33,591 bases of DNA from positions 1 to 33,591 of the forward strand of contig CAZDHT010000026.1 in assembly GCA_964505325.1 (NCBI GenBank), given 5' to 3'. The stretch comes from CAZDHT01 sp964505325 (GTDB lineage Bacteria > Planctomycetota > PUPC01). Made by a program: the position numbers and the translations under genes. The first letter of the stretch is position 1. The number at the start of each line of letters is the position of its first letter. The notes below the pieces were generated by a model that was given only the letters and a program-made list of their open reading frames with translations, did no database searches and was not told where the DNA came from. Positions 8,553-16,870 of the stretch are shown one piece after another.

Positions 8553-11306
8553 TCACTGTCCCGGCTTGCCGCTCTTCGCGCCCAGCTTCCGCGCCGCCTC
8601 GGCGGCGAGGCGGAGCAGCTTCTCGCTGCGGACCTGCCACCCCGAGCCGATGTACCACAGGTGGCCGGCCACCCCGGGACTGTCGTGCCACCGCTGGGTG
8701 TATTGCCAGCGGGCGCCCGTCAGTTGCAGGTTGGCCAGCCCGACCATGATGTACCGCAGGCGCTCGTCCAGGGCCGCCTGGCAGCGACCGGCCAGATCGG
8801 CGCCGAGCCTGCCGCGATGCCCCTTGTCGGCGAGGAGCCGTTCGAGGCAGATACGGGTCTCGCAATCCTGCACGCCTTCGCGGAAGACTTCGAACCGGCT
8901 GGTGGCCACGGGCCCGTCTGGGCCCGGTGCCAACACCGAGCTGTAGAGATTGAGGTTCCGCCAACTGCTGTGAGGGTAGCGGTGACCCAGGGTGATCGCG
9001 CGCCGGCCGTCCCGGTTCCTCAGGATCGGCCAGAAGTCTCCGCCAATCCGGGCCAGGCCCCGCGTCGAGCCGGTGATGCAGATCTCGGCGGCGTTGCGCC
9101 AGTGCGTGTGGGGGAAACTGTTCAGGGTCCCCCGCCGCTCGTAGCAGGCCATCAGCGTGGCCTTCCGCCAGCCGTAGATGCGCCCCCTGGCGGGGTCATA
9201 GTCGCCGAAGGAGATGTTCCACACGCGGGCCTGGTAGGCGATCCTGGCGCCCCGGACCTCGGCGCCGGCGCCGTGATGGGAATGGACCATCCACGGCAGC
9301 TTCCCGGAGACGTCGTTGAGGAAGGCGATCTCCTCGGACGTCGGGCGGGCGTCGCTCATCATGCCCAGCAACATCCGGTCGGCCAGGCCCAGACGCTTCA
9401 TCCGCTGCCGCAACCGCTCGAACAACGGCTTCCACATGGCCTTGCACCGCCGGCCGGTGTAGTGCGGCAGGTGGAGCTTCTCGGTCTTGCCGGTCGCCGG
9501 GTCGACGACGGTCACGGCCGGGCCGGCGCCGAGGAGATTCTTGTGCTCGCGGAGGTACTTCATGGCATTGGCTTCGGCGTGAGTGGCCTTGGCGAAACGC
9601 TCATCGGGGATGATGTAGACGTCCCAAACAGGGAAGACCACGAACTTCGGCCTGCCCATGTGCTTGAGGACGACATCGAGGTAGCGGTCCATGACGGAGA
9701 AGTCATGGTCCCAGCGGCCGTTGCTCTTGTCGATCCATCGCACCATCGACTCGGCGTTGCCCAGGTTGCTCTCGGCAATCAGCGGGACGTACACCACGCC
9801 GCTGCCCACCTCCTTGAAGTAGTCAAAGCTCTTGCCGATCAGCTCGAAGTGCTCGTTGGACCACAACTCCTTGCCGTACTCCATGGCCAACGTGTCCGGC
9901 GACTGCATCAGCTCGACCCACGTCCGCCACCGGTCGGGGGCGGGCATGACCCAGTCGATGACCTTCAACTCCACCGGCACGGTGATGGCCTGGGCGCCCT
10001 CGGCGCGGATGGTCAGCTTGCCCGTGTAGGTCCCCGGCCCCGCGTCGGCCGGGACCTTGACCGTCATCCACACGGGCACGACCGCGTCCAGCGGCCGCGG
10101 CGGATCGTTCCTCCTGCGACCGGGGGCCGTGGCTTTGCCGGGCACGTCCGTAGGCGGTGGGTCGACCAAGGCGCTGAGGAACGCCGGCGCCGCCCGGTAC
10201 GGGCTGGTCCGGCCCCCGAACGTTCGCCCGACGACGTGCTGCCATCCCCACGGCAGCGCGTAGCGCACGCGGACGGCCGAGGCGGGGATGCGCCTTCCGG
10301 CGGCGGTCAGGTCGCTCATCGAGGCACGCAGCTTGCGAAGCGGCTTGTCGCAGCCGACCACGACTTTGCCGCTGCACGCGGCGTTGCGCGCGGCGACCAT
10401 CCGGACAGGCCGTAATGGCTCACTGGGGCCGGCGAAGTCGAGGTCGAAATCGGCGGCCAGCATGTTGCTGTTCCAGACCTGCAGCCCCGCCGGGCGGACG
10501 GACTCGACCGAGACCCCCGCGCCGCCGGCCGCCGCCAGCCGCACGGACCGGACCTCGCACGTGTTCCAGTTCACGTCGTAAGGCGAGGGCTTGCCCCGGT
10601 TCTCGCCGGAGGAGGTCTTCTCCTCGATCACCTTGTGGCACGGGGCGCGGACGATCTCTATCGCCAGAACGTTGACCCCCTTGCGGAGCCCAGCCGGCGG
10701 AATGGTCAGTTCGCAGCGCCTCACGCGCATCGCCATCCGGCGCCTCGCCTCGGCGCTCGCCCTGCGGTAATGCATCAGCTTGCCGTCGGGGCCGACGTAG
10801 GTCTCCAGCGGGTAGGGCTCGGCCAGGGCGTTCGCACCACGGCCGGACATGTGGCGGCGGGCGATTTCCTTGCCGTTGACCGTGACACTGGCGCCACCGT
10901 GATAGCCCAGCGACAGCGTCAGCTTGCCGGCCTTGGCCGGGTCGCCGACGGTGAACCGCCCGCGCAGGCACAGCCGAGCGAGGTACGGCGTCTTGGCCGC
11001 CCGCAGCGCCGGGAAGCGCACCCAGCCGCCATCGTCGAAGCCAGGCGTCCGCCAGGCGGGCGGCGGCTCAGGAGTCCTCCAATTCAGCCAGTACTGTTTC
11101 ACGAGAACCTGCTTTAGGCCCCCGTCGAGTTGGACCACGGGCGGCCCGAGCGTCTGGTGCAGCCGCCAGAAACTCCTGCCGTCCAGTACCACGACCTGCG
11201 GGGCGGCGGGCTGCGCCTTCTCCTGGCCGGCCGCCGGGCGGCACAGCCCGGCAAGGACAAGCACGAACGGGCCGATCACCGCAATACCGATACGAGCCAG
11301 TCTCAT
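8553..11306 (-). CDS. Secreted GH123/DUF4091-like glycoside hydrolase family protein
   Basis: 917 residues starting at the ATG at 11306; the frame is open further upstream, but a clean signal peptide (residues 1-27, ending PAAG) starts here. Residues about 85-220 look like a galactose-binding jelly-roll (AWRTPGFDDGGW, LSLGYHGGASVTVNGKEI, LRKGVNVLAIEI). Residues about 410-455 form the beta-sandwich that precedes the GH123 barrel (GPGTYTGKLTIRAEG, VPVELKVIDWVMPAP). The barrel follows, ending in the family-like segment FEVFREGVQDCETRICLERL at 805-824. GH123 enzymes are exo-beta-N-acetylgalactosaminidases using an adjacent Asp-Glu pair; at the expected place this protein has GMMSDARPTSEE (648-659), so the pair is not obvious. 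It may be an enzyme of altered specificity or a distant DUF4091 relative. Separated from the upstream PIG-L gene by 239 bases with a candidate promoter. Confidence 0.7.
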   Translation of the reverse strand: MRLARIGIAVIGPFVLVLAGLCRPAAGQEKAQPAAPQVVVLDGRSFWRLHQTLGPPVVQLDGGLKQVLVKQYWLNWRTPEPPPAWRTPGFDDGGWVRFPALRAAKTPYLARLCLRGRFTVGDPAKAGKLTLSLGYHGGASVTVNGKEIARRHMSGRGANALAEPYPLETYVGPDGKLMHYRRASAEARRRMAMRVRRCELTIPPAGLRKGVNVLAIEIVRAPCHKVIEEKTSSGENRGKPSPYDVNWNTCEVRSVRLAAAGGAGVSVESVRPAGLQVWNSNMLAADFDLDFAGPSEPLRPVRMVAARNAACSGKVVVGCDKPLRKLRASMSDLTAAGRRIPASAVRVRYALPWGWQHVVGRTFGGRTSPYRAAPAFLSALVDPPPTDVPGKATAPGRRRNDPPRPLDAVVPVWMTVKVPADAGPGTYTGKLTIRAEGAQAITVPVELKVIDWVMPAPDRWRTWVELMQSPDTLAMEYGKELWSNEHFELIGKSFDYFKEVGSGVVYVPLIAESNLGNAESMVRWIDKSNGRWDHDFSVMDRYLDVVLKHMGRPKFVVFPVWDVYIIPDERFAKATHAEANAMKYLREHKNLLGAGPAVTVVDPATGKTEKLHLPHYTGRRCKAMWKPLFERLRQRMKRLGLADRMLLGMMSDARPTSEEIAFLNDVSGKLPWMVHSHHGAGAEVRGARIAYQARVWNISFGDYDPARGRIYGWRKATLMACYERRGTLNSFPHTHWRNAAEICITGSTRGLARIGGDFWPILRNRDGRRAITLGHRYPHSSWRNLNLYSSVLAPGPDGPVATSRFEVFREGVQDCETRICLERLLADKGHRGRLGADLAGRCQAALDERLRYIMVGLANLQLTGARWQYTQRWHDSPGVAGHLWYIGSGWQVRSEKLLRLAAEAARKLGAKSGKPGQ

Positions 11307-11398
11307 CTCGCGTTCTCTTCGCGCGTCACATGATCCGGAATTTGCCCCACGAGCCACTCTCGCCCAGATGGCCCGGGACCATCTCGAGCTTTCCGGCG

Positions 11399-11426
11399 AT
11401 TGTATCCAGTCTACAGCCTTTGACAA
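11399..11426 (-). promoter_or_regulatory. Candidate sigma70-like promoter for the GH123-like gene
   Basis: On the minus strand TTGTCA (11426-11421) is followed after 16 bases by TACAAT (11404-11399). These match the -35 and -10 consensus at four and five of six positions, in an AT-richer patch of otherwise GC-rich sequence. Transcription would start near 11392 and leave a leader of about 85 bases before the ATG at 11306. It suggests that the last gene of the minus-strand block can be transcribed independently. Confidence 0.5.
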
Positions 11427-11431
11427 GCCCG

Positions 11432-11471
11432 GCCCGGACTTCGGACTCCGTGGCACTTCGGCTATCCGGGC
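11432..11471 (-). other. Hairpin in the PIG-L / GH123-like intergenic gap
   Basis: GCCCGGA (11432-11438) and TCCGGGC (11465-11471) form a perfect 7-bp stem with a 26-base loop. It sits 75 bases after the stop of the PIG-L gene and just upstream of the candidate promoter at 11399-11426. It could attenuate read-through or protect the 3' end of the upstream transcript. No T-run follows, so a terminator call is not supported. Confidence 0.3.
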
Positions 11472-11545
11472 TGTCTGCGGCACGCCTTTTGGGGTGCGCC
11501 GGTTTCGCCGACGCCGGCGCGCTGTTGGCTGTGGACGCCCGCCGG

Positions 11546-12307
11546 TCAGTCGCCGTTGAGCCAGACCTTGTCCGACAACGCCTCGGCCAGGATGTTGTCG
11601 TGCGGGTATCCGGCGCCGAGATGCTGGCACAGCGCCTCGGCCGCGGCAAAGCCGGCCGGCGCGCCGAGTTCGGCGTCGTGCCGCTCACGGCTCGCGACGT
11701 AGTCGTCCACGCCGTGGTGATCGCGGATCCAGTTGCGCTGGCTGCGGTGGCAGCAGGCCATTTGCTTCTTGACGGCCACGACGGAACTGATGTCCACAAG
11801 AAACTGCGCGGGGGCCGGGCGCCCCATGATGTCCGTGCCGGCGTGGGTGTAGTAGAGGTACGGCACGGCCTCAATGGGTTCCAGCGTCTGCTCGGGGTAG
11901 TTGGGGATCGGCGCGAAGAAGCACGCCGCGCGCACCAGGCGGGAGGCCTCCTCGTGGTCGGTATGGTAATCGTCCGGCGGGCACGCAATCACCACGTCCG
12001 GGCGGAAGGCGCGCAGAACGTGGACCACCTTTACCCGCAGATCGTGGCAGAAGTCGACGTCCATGTCGGCCCCTCCGGCGTAGTGGAACTCGGCGCCGAT
12101 GACGGCCGCCGCATCCTTGGACTCGGCCAGGCGGATCTTGCGCGTCTGCTCGAAGTCATGCTCGCGCGAGCCGCCCCCGCCGCCGGTGACGGTGGCGATG
12201 CCCACCTGCCAGCCGCGCCGGGCCAGCAACGCGAGCGTGCCGCCGCAGCGGAACTCCGTGTCGTCCGGATGGGCCCCAAAAGAGAGAATCCGAGGCGGTG
12301 TCTGCAT
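11546..12307 (-). CDS. PIG-L family (LmbE-like) deacetylase
   Basis: 253 residues, the usual length for this zinc-dependent family, which removes N-acetyl groups from GlcNAc-type substrates. The zinc-site motif AHPDDTEF is at residues 12-19 (H13, D15, D16), and the second motif PPDDYHTDHEEA at 110-121 supplies H115 and H118. A glycine-rich loop, VTGGGGGS, follows the first strand. No signal peptide is seen, so it acts in the cytoplasm. The ATG at 12307 has GGAG about nine bases upstream. It lies 53 bases after a CocE-type hydrolase in a run of carbohydrate-degrading genes, which suggests deacetylation of an imported amino sugar rather than GPI, mycothiol or bacillithiol biosynthesis. That substrate assignment is inference. 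Confidence 0.88.
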   Translation of the reverse strand: MQTPPRILSFGAHPDDTEFRCGGTLALLARRGWQVGIATVTGGGGGSREHDFEQTRKIRLAESKDAAAVIGAEFHYAGGADMDVDFCHDLRVKVVHVLRAFRPDVVIACPPDDYHTDHEEASRLVRAACFFAPIPNYPEQTLEPIEAVPYLYYTHAGTDIMGRPAPAQFLVDISSVVAVKKQMACCHRSQRNWIRDHHGVDDYVASRERHDAELGAPAGFAAAEALCQHLGAGYPHDNILAEALSDKVWLNGD

Positions 12308-12360
12308 GATTCACTGCTCCTGCTTCCGCTCGCCCGGCCGAGCGACGCCTCGCGGCCCCG

Positions 12361-14004
12361 TCATACGACCGGCAGGATCAGCTTCGACGGATGGCGGGGC
12401 GAGTGGTGGATCGTCTGCTTCGCCGGCATCGGCGTGGTCTCGTCGAAGACGCTCCCACCCGTGTTCAGGTTGCGCATGAACCGCGGGAAACAACTGCTGG
12501 TCACCTCCAGGCGGATGCGGTGGCCGGGCAGGAACGCGTGCGCCGTCGAGCCCATGTCGACCTCGAACCGATGGGCCTCACCCGGGGTCATCCTTACTTC
12601 CCTGTCCATCCCTTCGCGAAAGCGGGTGCGGAGGATGCCGTCGCACAGGTTGATGCTGCGGCCGTCGGGACGCACGTCGCACAACCGGCCGATGAAGTCG
12701 GTGTCCGGGGCCGACGACGACGCGTAGAGCTCCAACTTCACGAAGCCCATGATTCCCAGCGGTTCGTCCAGCACGTCGGACGTGTAGCACAGCACGTCGT
12801 CGCGCCGCTCCGCCGGGCGTTGGTCGATCGGGCCGGGCGGGCGGTCAGGCAGCAGCGCGGCGCCGCCGATGGTCGGGGCGGGGTTCAGCGGGTCATAAGT
12901 ATATTCGTCCGTTTCTCTGGGGCTCGCCGCCGTCCGTGAAAGGGTGCCATCGCCGTGCATGCTGTTCGCCGCGGTGGCGCAACCGAGGTGGAACGCAGCG
13001 CTCGTCGCGCGTGCGGGCGGCCATTCCTGCTCGTTTCGCCACTCGTTGGCGCCCATCATGAAGACGCGGAGGGGGGCGGCAAGCTCGGCCGGCGGGTTGG
13101 TGCCGCGCACGACGGCGTCGAGGAAGCCCCGCCGCAGCCCGGCGATGTCGAGGAGCGCGCCGGGACCGAAATCGACGTCCCCGACAACCCGGCTCTCGGC
13201 GGCGCTGTGCCCCCACGGCCCCATGACCAGCCGCAGGGGGTTGTCCGCGCCGCCGCGCGCCGCCGTGAGACCGGCGAACGCGCGCATCAGTCCGGCGCTG
13301 AACACGTCGTACCAGCCGCCGATGAGCAGCGCGGCCGCGGTGATGTCGCCATAGCCCGGCACGATGCTGGCCGCTTCCCAGAACGCGTCGTCGGTCGGAT
13401 GGTCGAACCACTCCTGCAGGATAGGCTCCCGGTCGTAGCCGACGGCCTTGTCGATGTCGCGCAGGGGGAGGGTGGTGAGGACCTCGGCCCAGTTATCCGA
13501 CGGGTCGCCCCGCTGGCTGCGGCCGCCGTTGACGATCGCCCACCAGATCATCGAGCCCCTCGGCACGCCGTTGCTGAACAGGACGTCGCGGAACGGGTCG
13601 GTCGCCATGACCGACGGCGTGATGGCGCGCAGCGGCGGTGGTGCGCCTTTGGCCGCGGCGAACTGCGTCCAGCCCGGATAGCTCGCGCCGGTCATCACGA
13701 CGTTGCCGTCGCACCACGGCTGCTCGGCCACCCACATCACCGTGTCGTAGCCGTCGACATCTTCACCCCGGAACGGCGTGTACTCGCCCCCGGACTCGTG
13801 CTTGCCGCGTGTGTCCTGAGTGACGAAGGCATACCCGGCGTTGACGAAGGCGGCCGGCTCGGGCGACGTCGTCAGCATGGCTTTGTTGTAGGGCGTCCGC
13901 AGAAGCGCGGCCGGGAACGGGCCAGCCCCATCGGGCATCCGAATGTCACAGGACAACCGCACGCCGTCGCGCATCGGCGCCATCACGCTCATCATCTGTT
14001 TCAC
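12361..14004 (-). CDS. CocE/NonD-type serine hydrolase (X-Pro dipeptidyl-peptidase S15 family)
   Basis: 547 residues. An alpha/beta-hydrolase domain carries a recognisable triad: nucleophile S108 in TGASYPGW, acid D233 in GGWYDVF, and base H266 in MGPWGHSA. The C-terminal jelly-roll of the family (about 360-547) includes VKLELYASSSAPDTDFIGRL and ends with the AFLPGHRIRLEVTSSCFPRF pattern. Relatives hydrolyse cocaine and other esters, glutaryl-7-ACA or X-Pro peptides. No signal peptide is visible. A GTG start at 14004 is chosen because GAGG lies just upstream; ATGs at 13995 and 13992 are alternatives. The gene starts 15 bases after the SGNH-GH fusion stops. In this setting a role in removing ester substituents from oligosaccharides is plausible but not shown. 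Confidence 0.85.
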   Translation of the reverse strand: MKQMMSVMAPMRDGVRLSCDIRMPDGAGPFPAALLRTPYNKAMLTTSPEPAAFVNAGYAFVTQDTRGKHESGGEYTPFRGEDVDGYDTVMWVAEQPWCDGNVVMTGASYPGWTQFAAAKGAPPPLRAITPSVMATDPFRDVLFSNGVPRGSMIWWAIVNGGRSQRGDPSDNWAEVLTTLPLRDIDKAVGYDREPILQEWFDHPTDDAFWEAASIVPGYGDITAAALLIGGWYDVFSAGLMRAFAGLTAARGGADNPLRLVMGPWGHSAAESRVVGDVDFGPGALLDIAGLRRGFLDAVVRGTNPPAELAAPLRVFMMGANEWRNEQEWPPARATSAAFHLGCATAANSMHGDGTLSRTAASPRETDEYTYDPLNPAPTIGGAALLPDRPPGPIDQRPAERRDDVLCYTSDVLDEPLGIMGFVKLELYASSSAPDTDFIGRLCDVRPDGRSINLCDGILRTRFREGMDREVRMTPGEAHRFEVDMGSTAHAFLPGHRIRLEVTSSCFPRFMRNLNTGGSVFDETTPMPAKQTIHHSPRHPSKLILPVV

Positions 14005-14019
14005 GCTGGGATCGCCTCA

Positions 14020-16860
14020 TTACTTCAGGTAGACCGGACAGGGGCCGACTTCCACGGACAGCTTACCGTCCCTGGGGACCAGCGCCTTCTCGCGGCCGAG
14101 CATGTCGATGATCGTCGCCTTGCCGCGCCGCCAGGGGATGCTGACCGTCTTCGGCCCGGCGACGTTCCACGCCATGATCACCTCTCCGTCCTCCTTCGCA
14201 GCGTCGGGCTGGAACCGGTAAGCGTAGAATCCCTCCTGACCGTCGGTGACGGTGCCGAGCAGCTTCGGCCGGGGCATCAGCGCGATCATGTGGCGCACGG
14301 CGTGCGCCGACGGCCTCCACGACCCGTCCCGCAGGAAGAAGCCGCCGTTGTAGTTGTCGGTGTCCGTGGCGAACATGATGTTCACGCGATCGACCCCGAG
14401 CCGCATCGCCAGAGCGTACATCCGGCAGACGTAGGCGGCTTGCAGGGCCGGCGGCACCGTCCTCGACGCGGGCATGCTGAACCGCCCGCCGTCTTCCTTC
14501 GACACCGGCCAGCCGACCTCGGTGTACCAGATCGGCGCGCCGCCCTTCTTGTGCTTGCTCAGCGCCTGGCAAATCTCGGCCAGGCTGCCCGCCGCGGAGT
14601 AGCTCCCCCACGAGCGAACGCAATCGGCCTCGGGCGGCGCCGAGTGAGAGTACGGATGCGTGGACAGCACGTCGAAGCTGCGGGGGACGTTGGCGTCCTT
14701 CGCCAGCACGCGCTGGATGAACCGCACGTCGCCCTTGCTGGAGCCGCCCGCGCCGAAACCGACGACGGTCACCCTCGGCCAGCCCTTCTTGACCGCCTCG
14801 AACGCAGCTGGCAGGACCTTGGCATACAGCGCTTCGCGTTCGGCCTCCATCTGTTTGCGAGGAGCGCCCCGGCGCGGCGGGACCATGTACTGGTAGTTCG
14901 GCTCGTTCCATATCTCAACGTGCCTGATCGGCCGCACCGGCACCTCGGGATGGTCCTTGAAGAACGTCCCGCCCGGACCGTAGCGGGTCAGGAACGCCTG
15001 CACGGCCTTGACGTAGTCGGCGATGAACGCGTCGTCGGACGGGTAATCCGGCCGCCGGCGCGCCTTGCCGCCGACGCGCAGGCCCAGCCCCATCATCACG
15101 TCCATTCCGTCTTCGGCCAGCATCGCCATCGTCTTGTCGTCCATCGGCCCACCGACACGCATCGCCCGCCAGCCGACCTTCTTGATGCTGTCGCGGTGGC
15201 GGCGGTATTCGCCGCACCACGTGTACAGCCCGTAGACGGGCAGCTCGGCGGCGGGTCGTTTGACGATGGCCGCGAGCGGCGGCAGCGGCTGCACCGTAAG
15301 CTTCCACTTGCCGGGAATGATGCTCGGCTGCGTCAGGCCGGTTCTCTTCGGCGGCGGCGCGGGGCGGGGCTTCTCCGGCGGCGGAGACGGCGCCTTGCCA
15401 TCGAAGAAGCGCAGGATCACGTCGGCATATACGCCGTGACCGAACGCGCCCGGATGGTTGATCCAATTGTGCAACTGAGTGAACGGCGGGATGCCGCGCG
15501 ACGCCAGGTTCATCCACTCGGTATAGACGTCGGCGACGGCCACGTTCTCCGTGGCGCCGATATCGAGGATGGCCTTGCGGTAGGCGCCCCAGCGTCGGTC
15601 CGCGCCGTTCTTCAGCCACGGGTTCATCTGCATGCCGACGACCAGCATCACCTCGGCCCCGCCGCCTTTGGCCTTGCGGACCAGGGCCAGCATGTCCTTC
15701 TTGAACTGCTCGGGCGGGTTCTTGGGGCCGCGGCCGATGGGGCCGGAGGCGTCGTTGGCGCCGAACGCCATCAAGACCAGGTCGGGCCCGGCAGGCAGGG
15801 CATCTTTGTCAAGGACGTTCAGACCGTACTTGGTCGTCGCGCCGCCTTTGTATGCCTCGATGGGCGTAACCTCGGCCCTGGCGAACCGCTTGCGGAGGCC
15901 GTGAATCACGCGCCCGCGATACGACTTGTCCTTCTCGGTGAACTTGATCTTCCGGTCCCACCACCGCCCGGCCTCGGCGCCCAGCGTGATGCTGTCGCCC
16001 ATAAAGGCGATCCTGATGGCGCGGCCGGCGGCGAGGCCCCCGAACGTCCGCGCCACGCCGCCCTTGTTGATGGGCTGGACGGGGGGTGCTGGCTTGATCG
16101 GGAGGATTTCGTACTGCGTGATGGCGTAGTTGGTCGCCGGCTTGACTGCGGTGCGCTCGGCGTCGAAGTTGGGGTTGGCCGCCGCCGGCCAGGACGCGAT
16201 GTAGATGCCGGCCAGCGGAGCCGCGCCTGCGTCGGCTTGCGGCAGCGCCGGACAGACCGTCGCGGAGTTGCCCTTCTTGACGGACACCTTCCCGGCCACG
16301 TCCACTTGGATCAGGTCAAGGCGCTGCATCGCGTAGCAGCCGGTGACCTTCACGCGATCGACGAAGCTCTTGCCGAGGCGGCCGTCGCGGTTGGCGATCT
16401 GGCCCCAGTCGGCGTTGAACTTGTAGTCCGCGCCCATCTTGAAGACCTTCGCTCCGTCGACGGAGGTCACCTTGACGGAGTCCGGCACAAACGAACGGTA
16501 CAGCCCGCCAAGAATGGGCACGCGATCCCGACAGTAGCGAGGGGACAGCGCGATGACGTTGACTTTGCCGTCCCTGCCCTTCCTCGGCCAGGGCTCCCAG
16601 GGATCGTACCATTTGGCGTGGTCGCGCGGGACCAGGGGGGCCTCGCCGCCTCTCTCGCGGACGGTGACGTCGCGCATCTGCGGCGGATCGAACTTGAGCA
16701 CCATCCGCGCATAGCTGACCGTCTTCCCGCCGGGCAGGACGATCCGGCCAGCCTTGACGGTTACCGTCAGATCGGGCGGCGCGGCGGGGACGACGTCCGC
16801 CGCACGACAGACGGACACCGTCAGCGCGCACGCACAGGTCAGGGCGAGTGCACTCCGCAT
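14020..16860 (-). CDS. Secreted fusion: SGNH/GDSL esterase plus clan GH-A glycoside hydrolase
   Basis: 946 residues from the ATG at 16860, which has AGGAG just upstream and begins a signal peptide (1-20, ending CRA-A). Residues about 30-260 are a beta-rich region I cannot name. Residues about 280-490 are an SGNH hydrolase: block I MGDSITLG (S290), GxND as GAND (367-370), and the histidine block INHPGAFGH (H469). A proline-rich linker spans 489-505. Residues about 530-946 look like a GH-A (beta/alpha)8 barrel: HVEIWNEPN with proposed acid/base E653, and PIWYTEVGWP with proposed nucleophile E781, 128 residues later. The C-terminus resembles a small beta-domain. GH39- and GH5-type enzymes share these motifs. 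The fusion would couple deacetylation and backbone or side-chain cleavage in one secreted protein. The previous gene stops ten bases upstream. Confidence 0.82.
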   Translation of the reverse strand: MRSALALTCACALTVSVCRAADVVPAAPPDLTVTVKAGRIVLPGGKTVSYARMVLKFDPPQMRDVTVRERGGEAPLVPRDHAKWYDPWEPWPRKGRDGKVNVIALSPRYCRDRVPILGGLYRSFVPDSVKVTSVDGAKVFKMGADYKFNADWGQIANRDGRLGKSFVDRVKVTGCYAMQRLDLIQVDVAGKVSVKKGNSATVCPALPQADAGAAPLAGIYIASWPAAANPNFDAERTAVKPATNYAITQYEILPIKPAPPVQPINKGGVARTFGGLAAGRAIRIAFMGDSITLGAEAGRWWDRKIKFTEKDKSYRGRVIHGLRKRFARAEVTPIEAYKGGATTKYGLNVLDKDALPAGPDLVLMAFGANDASGPIGRGPKNPPEQFKKDMLALVRKAKGGGAEVMLVVGMQMNPWLKNGADRRWGAYRKAILDIGATENVAVADVYTEWMNLASRGIPPFTQLHNWINHPGAFGHGVYADVILRFFDGKAPSPPPEKPRPAPPPKRTGLTQPSIIPGKWKLTVQPLPPLAAIVKRPAAELPVYGLYTWCGEYRRHRDSIKKVGWRAMRVGGPMDDKTMAMLAEDGMDVMMGLGLRVGGKARRRPDYPSDDAFIADYVKAVQAFLTRYGPGGTFFKDHPEVPVRPIRHVEIWNEPNYQYMVPPRRGAPRKQMEAEREALYAKVLPAAFEAVKKGWPRVTVVGFGAGGSSKGDVRFIQRVLAKDANVPRSFDVLSTHPYSHSAPPEADCVRSWGSYSAAGSLAEICQALSKHKKGGAPIWYTEVGWPVSKEDGGRFSMPASRTVPPALQAAYVCRMYALAMRLGVDRVNIMFATDTDNYNGGFFLRDGSWRPSAHAVRHMIALMPRPKLLGTVTDGQEGFYAYRFQPDAAKEDGEVIMAWNVAGPKTVSIPWRRGKATIIDMLGREKALVPRDGKLSVEVGPCPVYLK

Positions 16861-16870
16861 CGTGTCGCTC

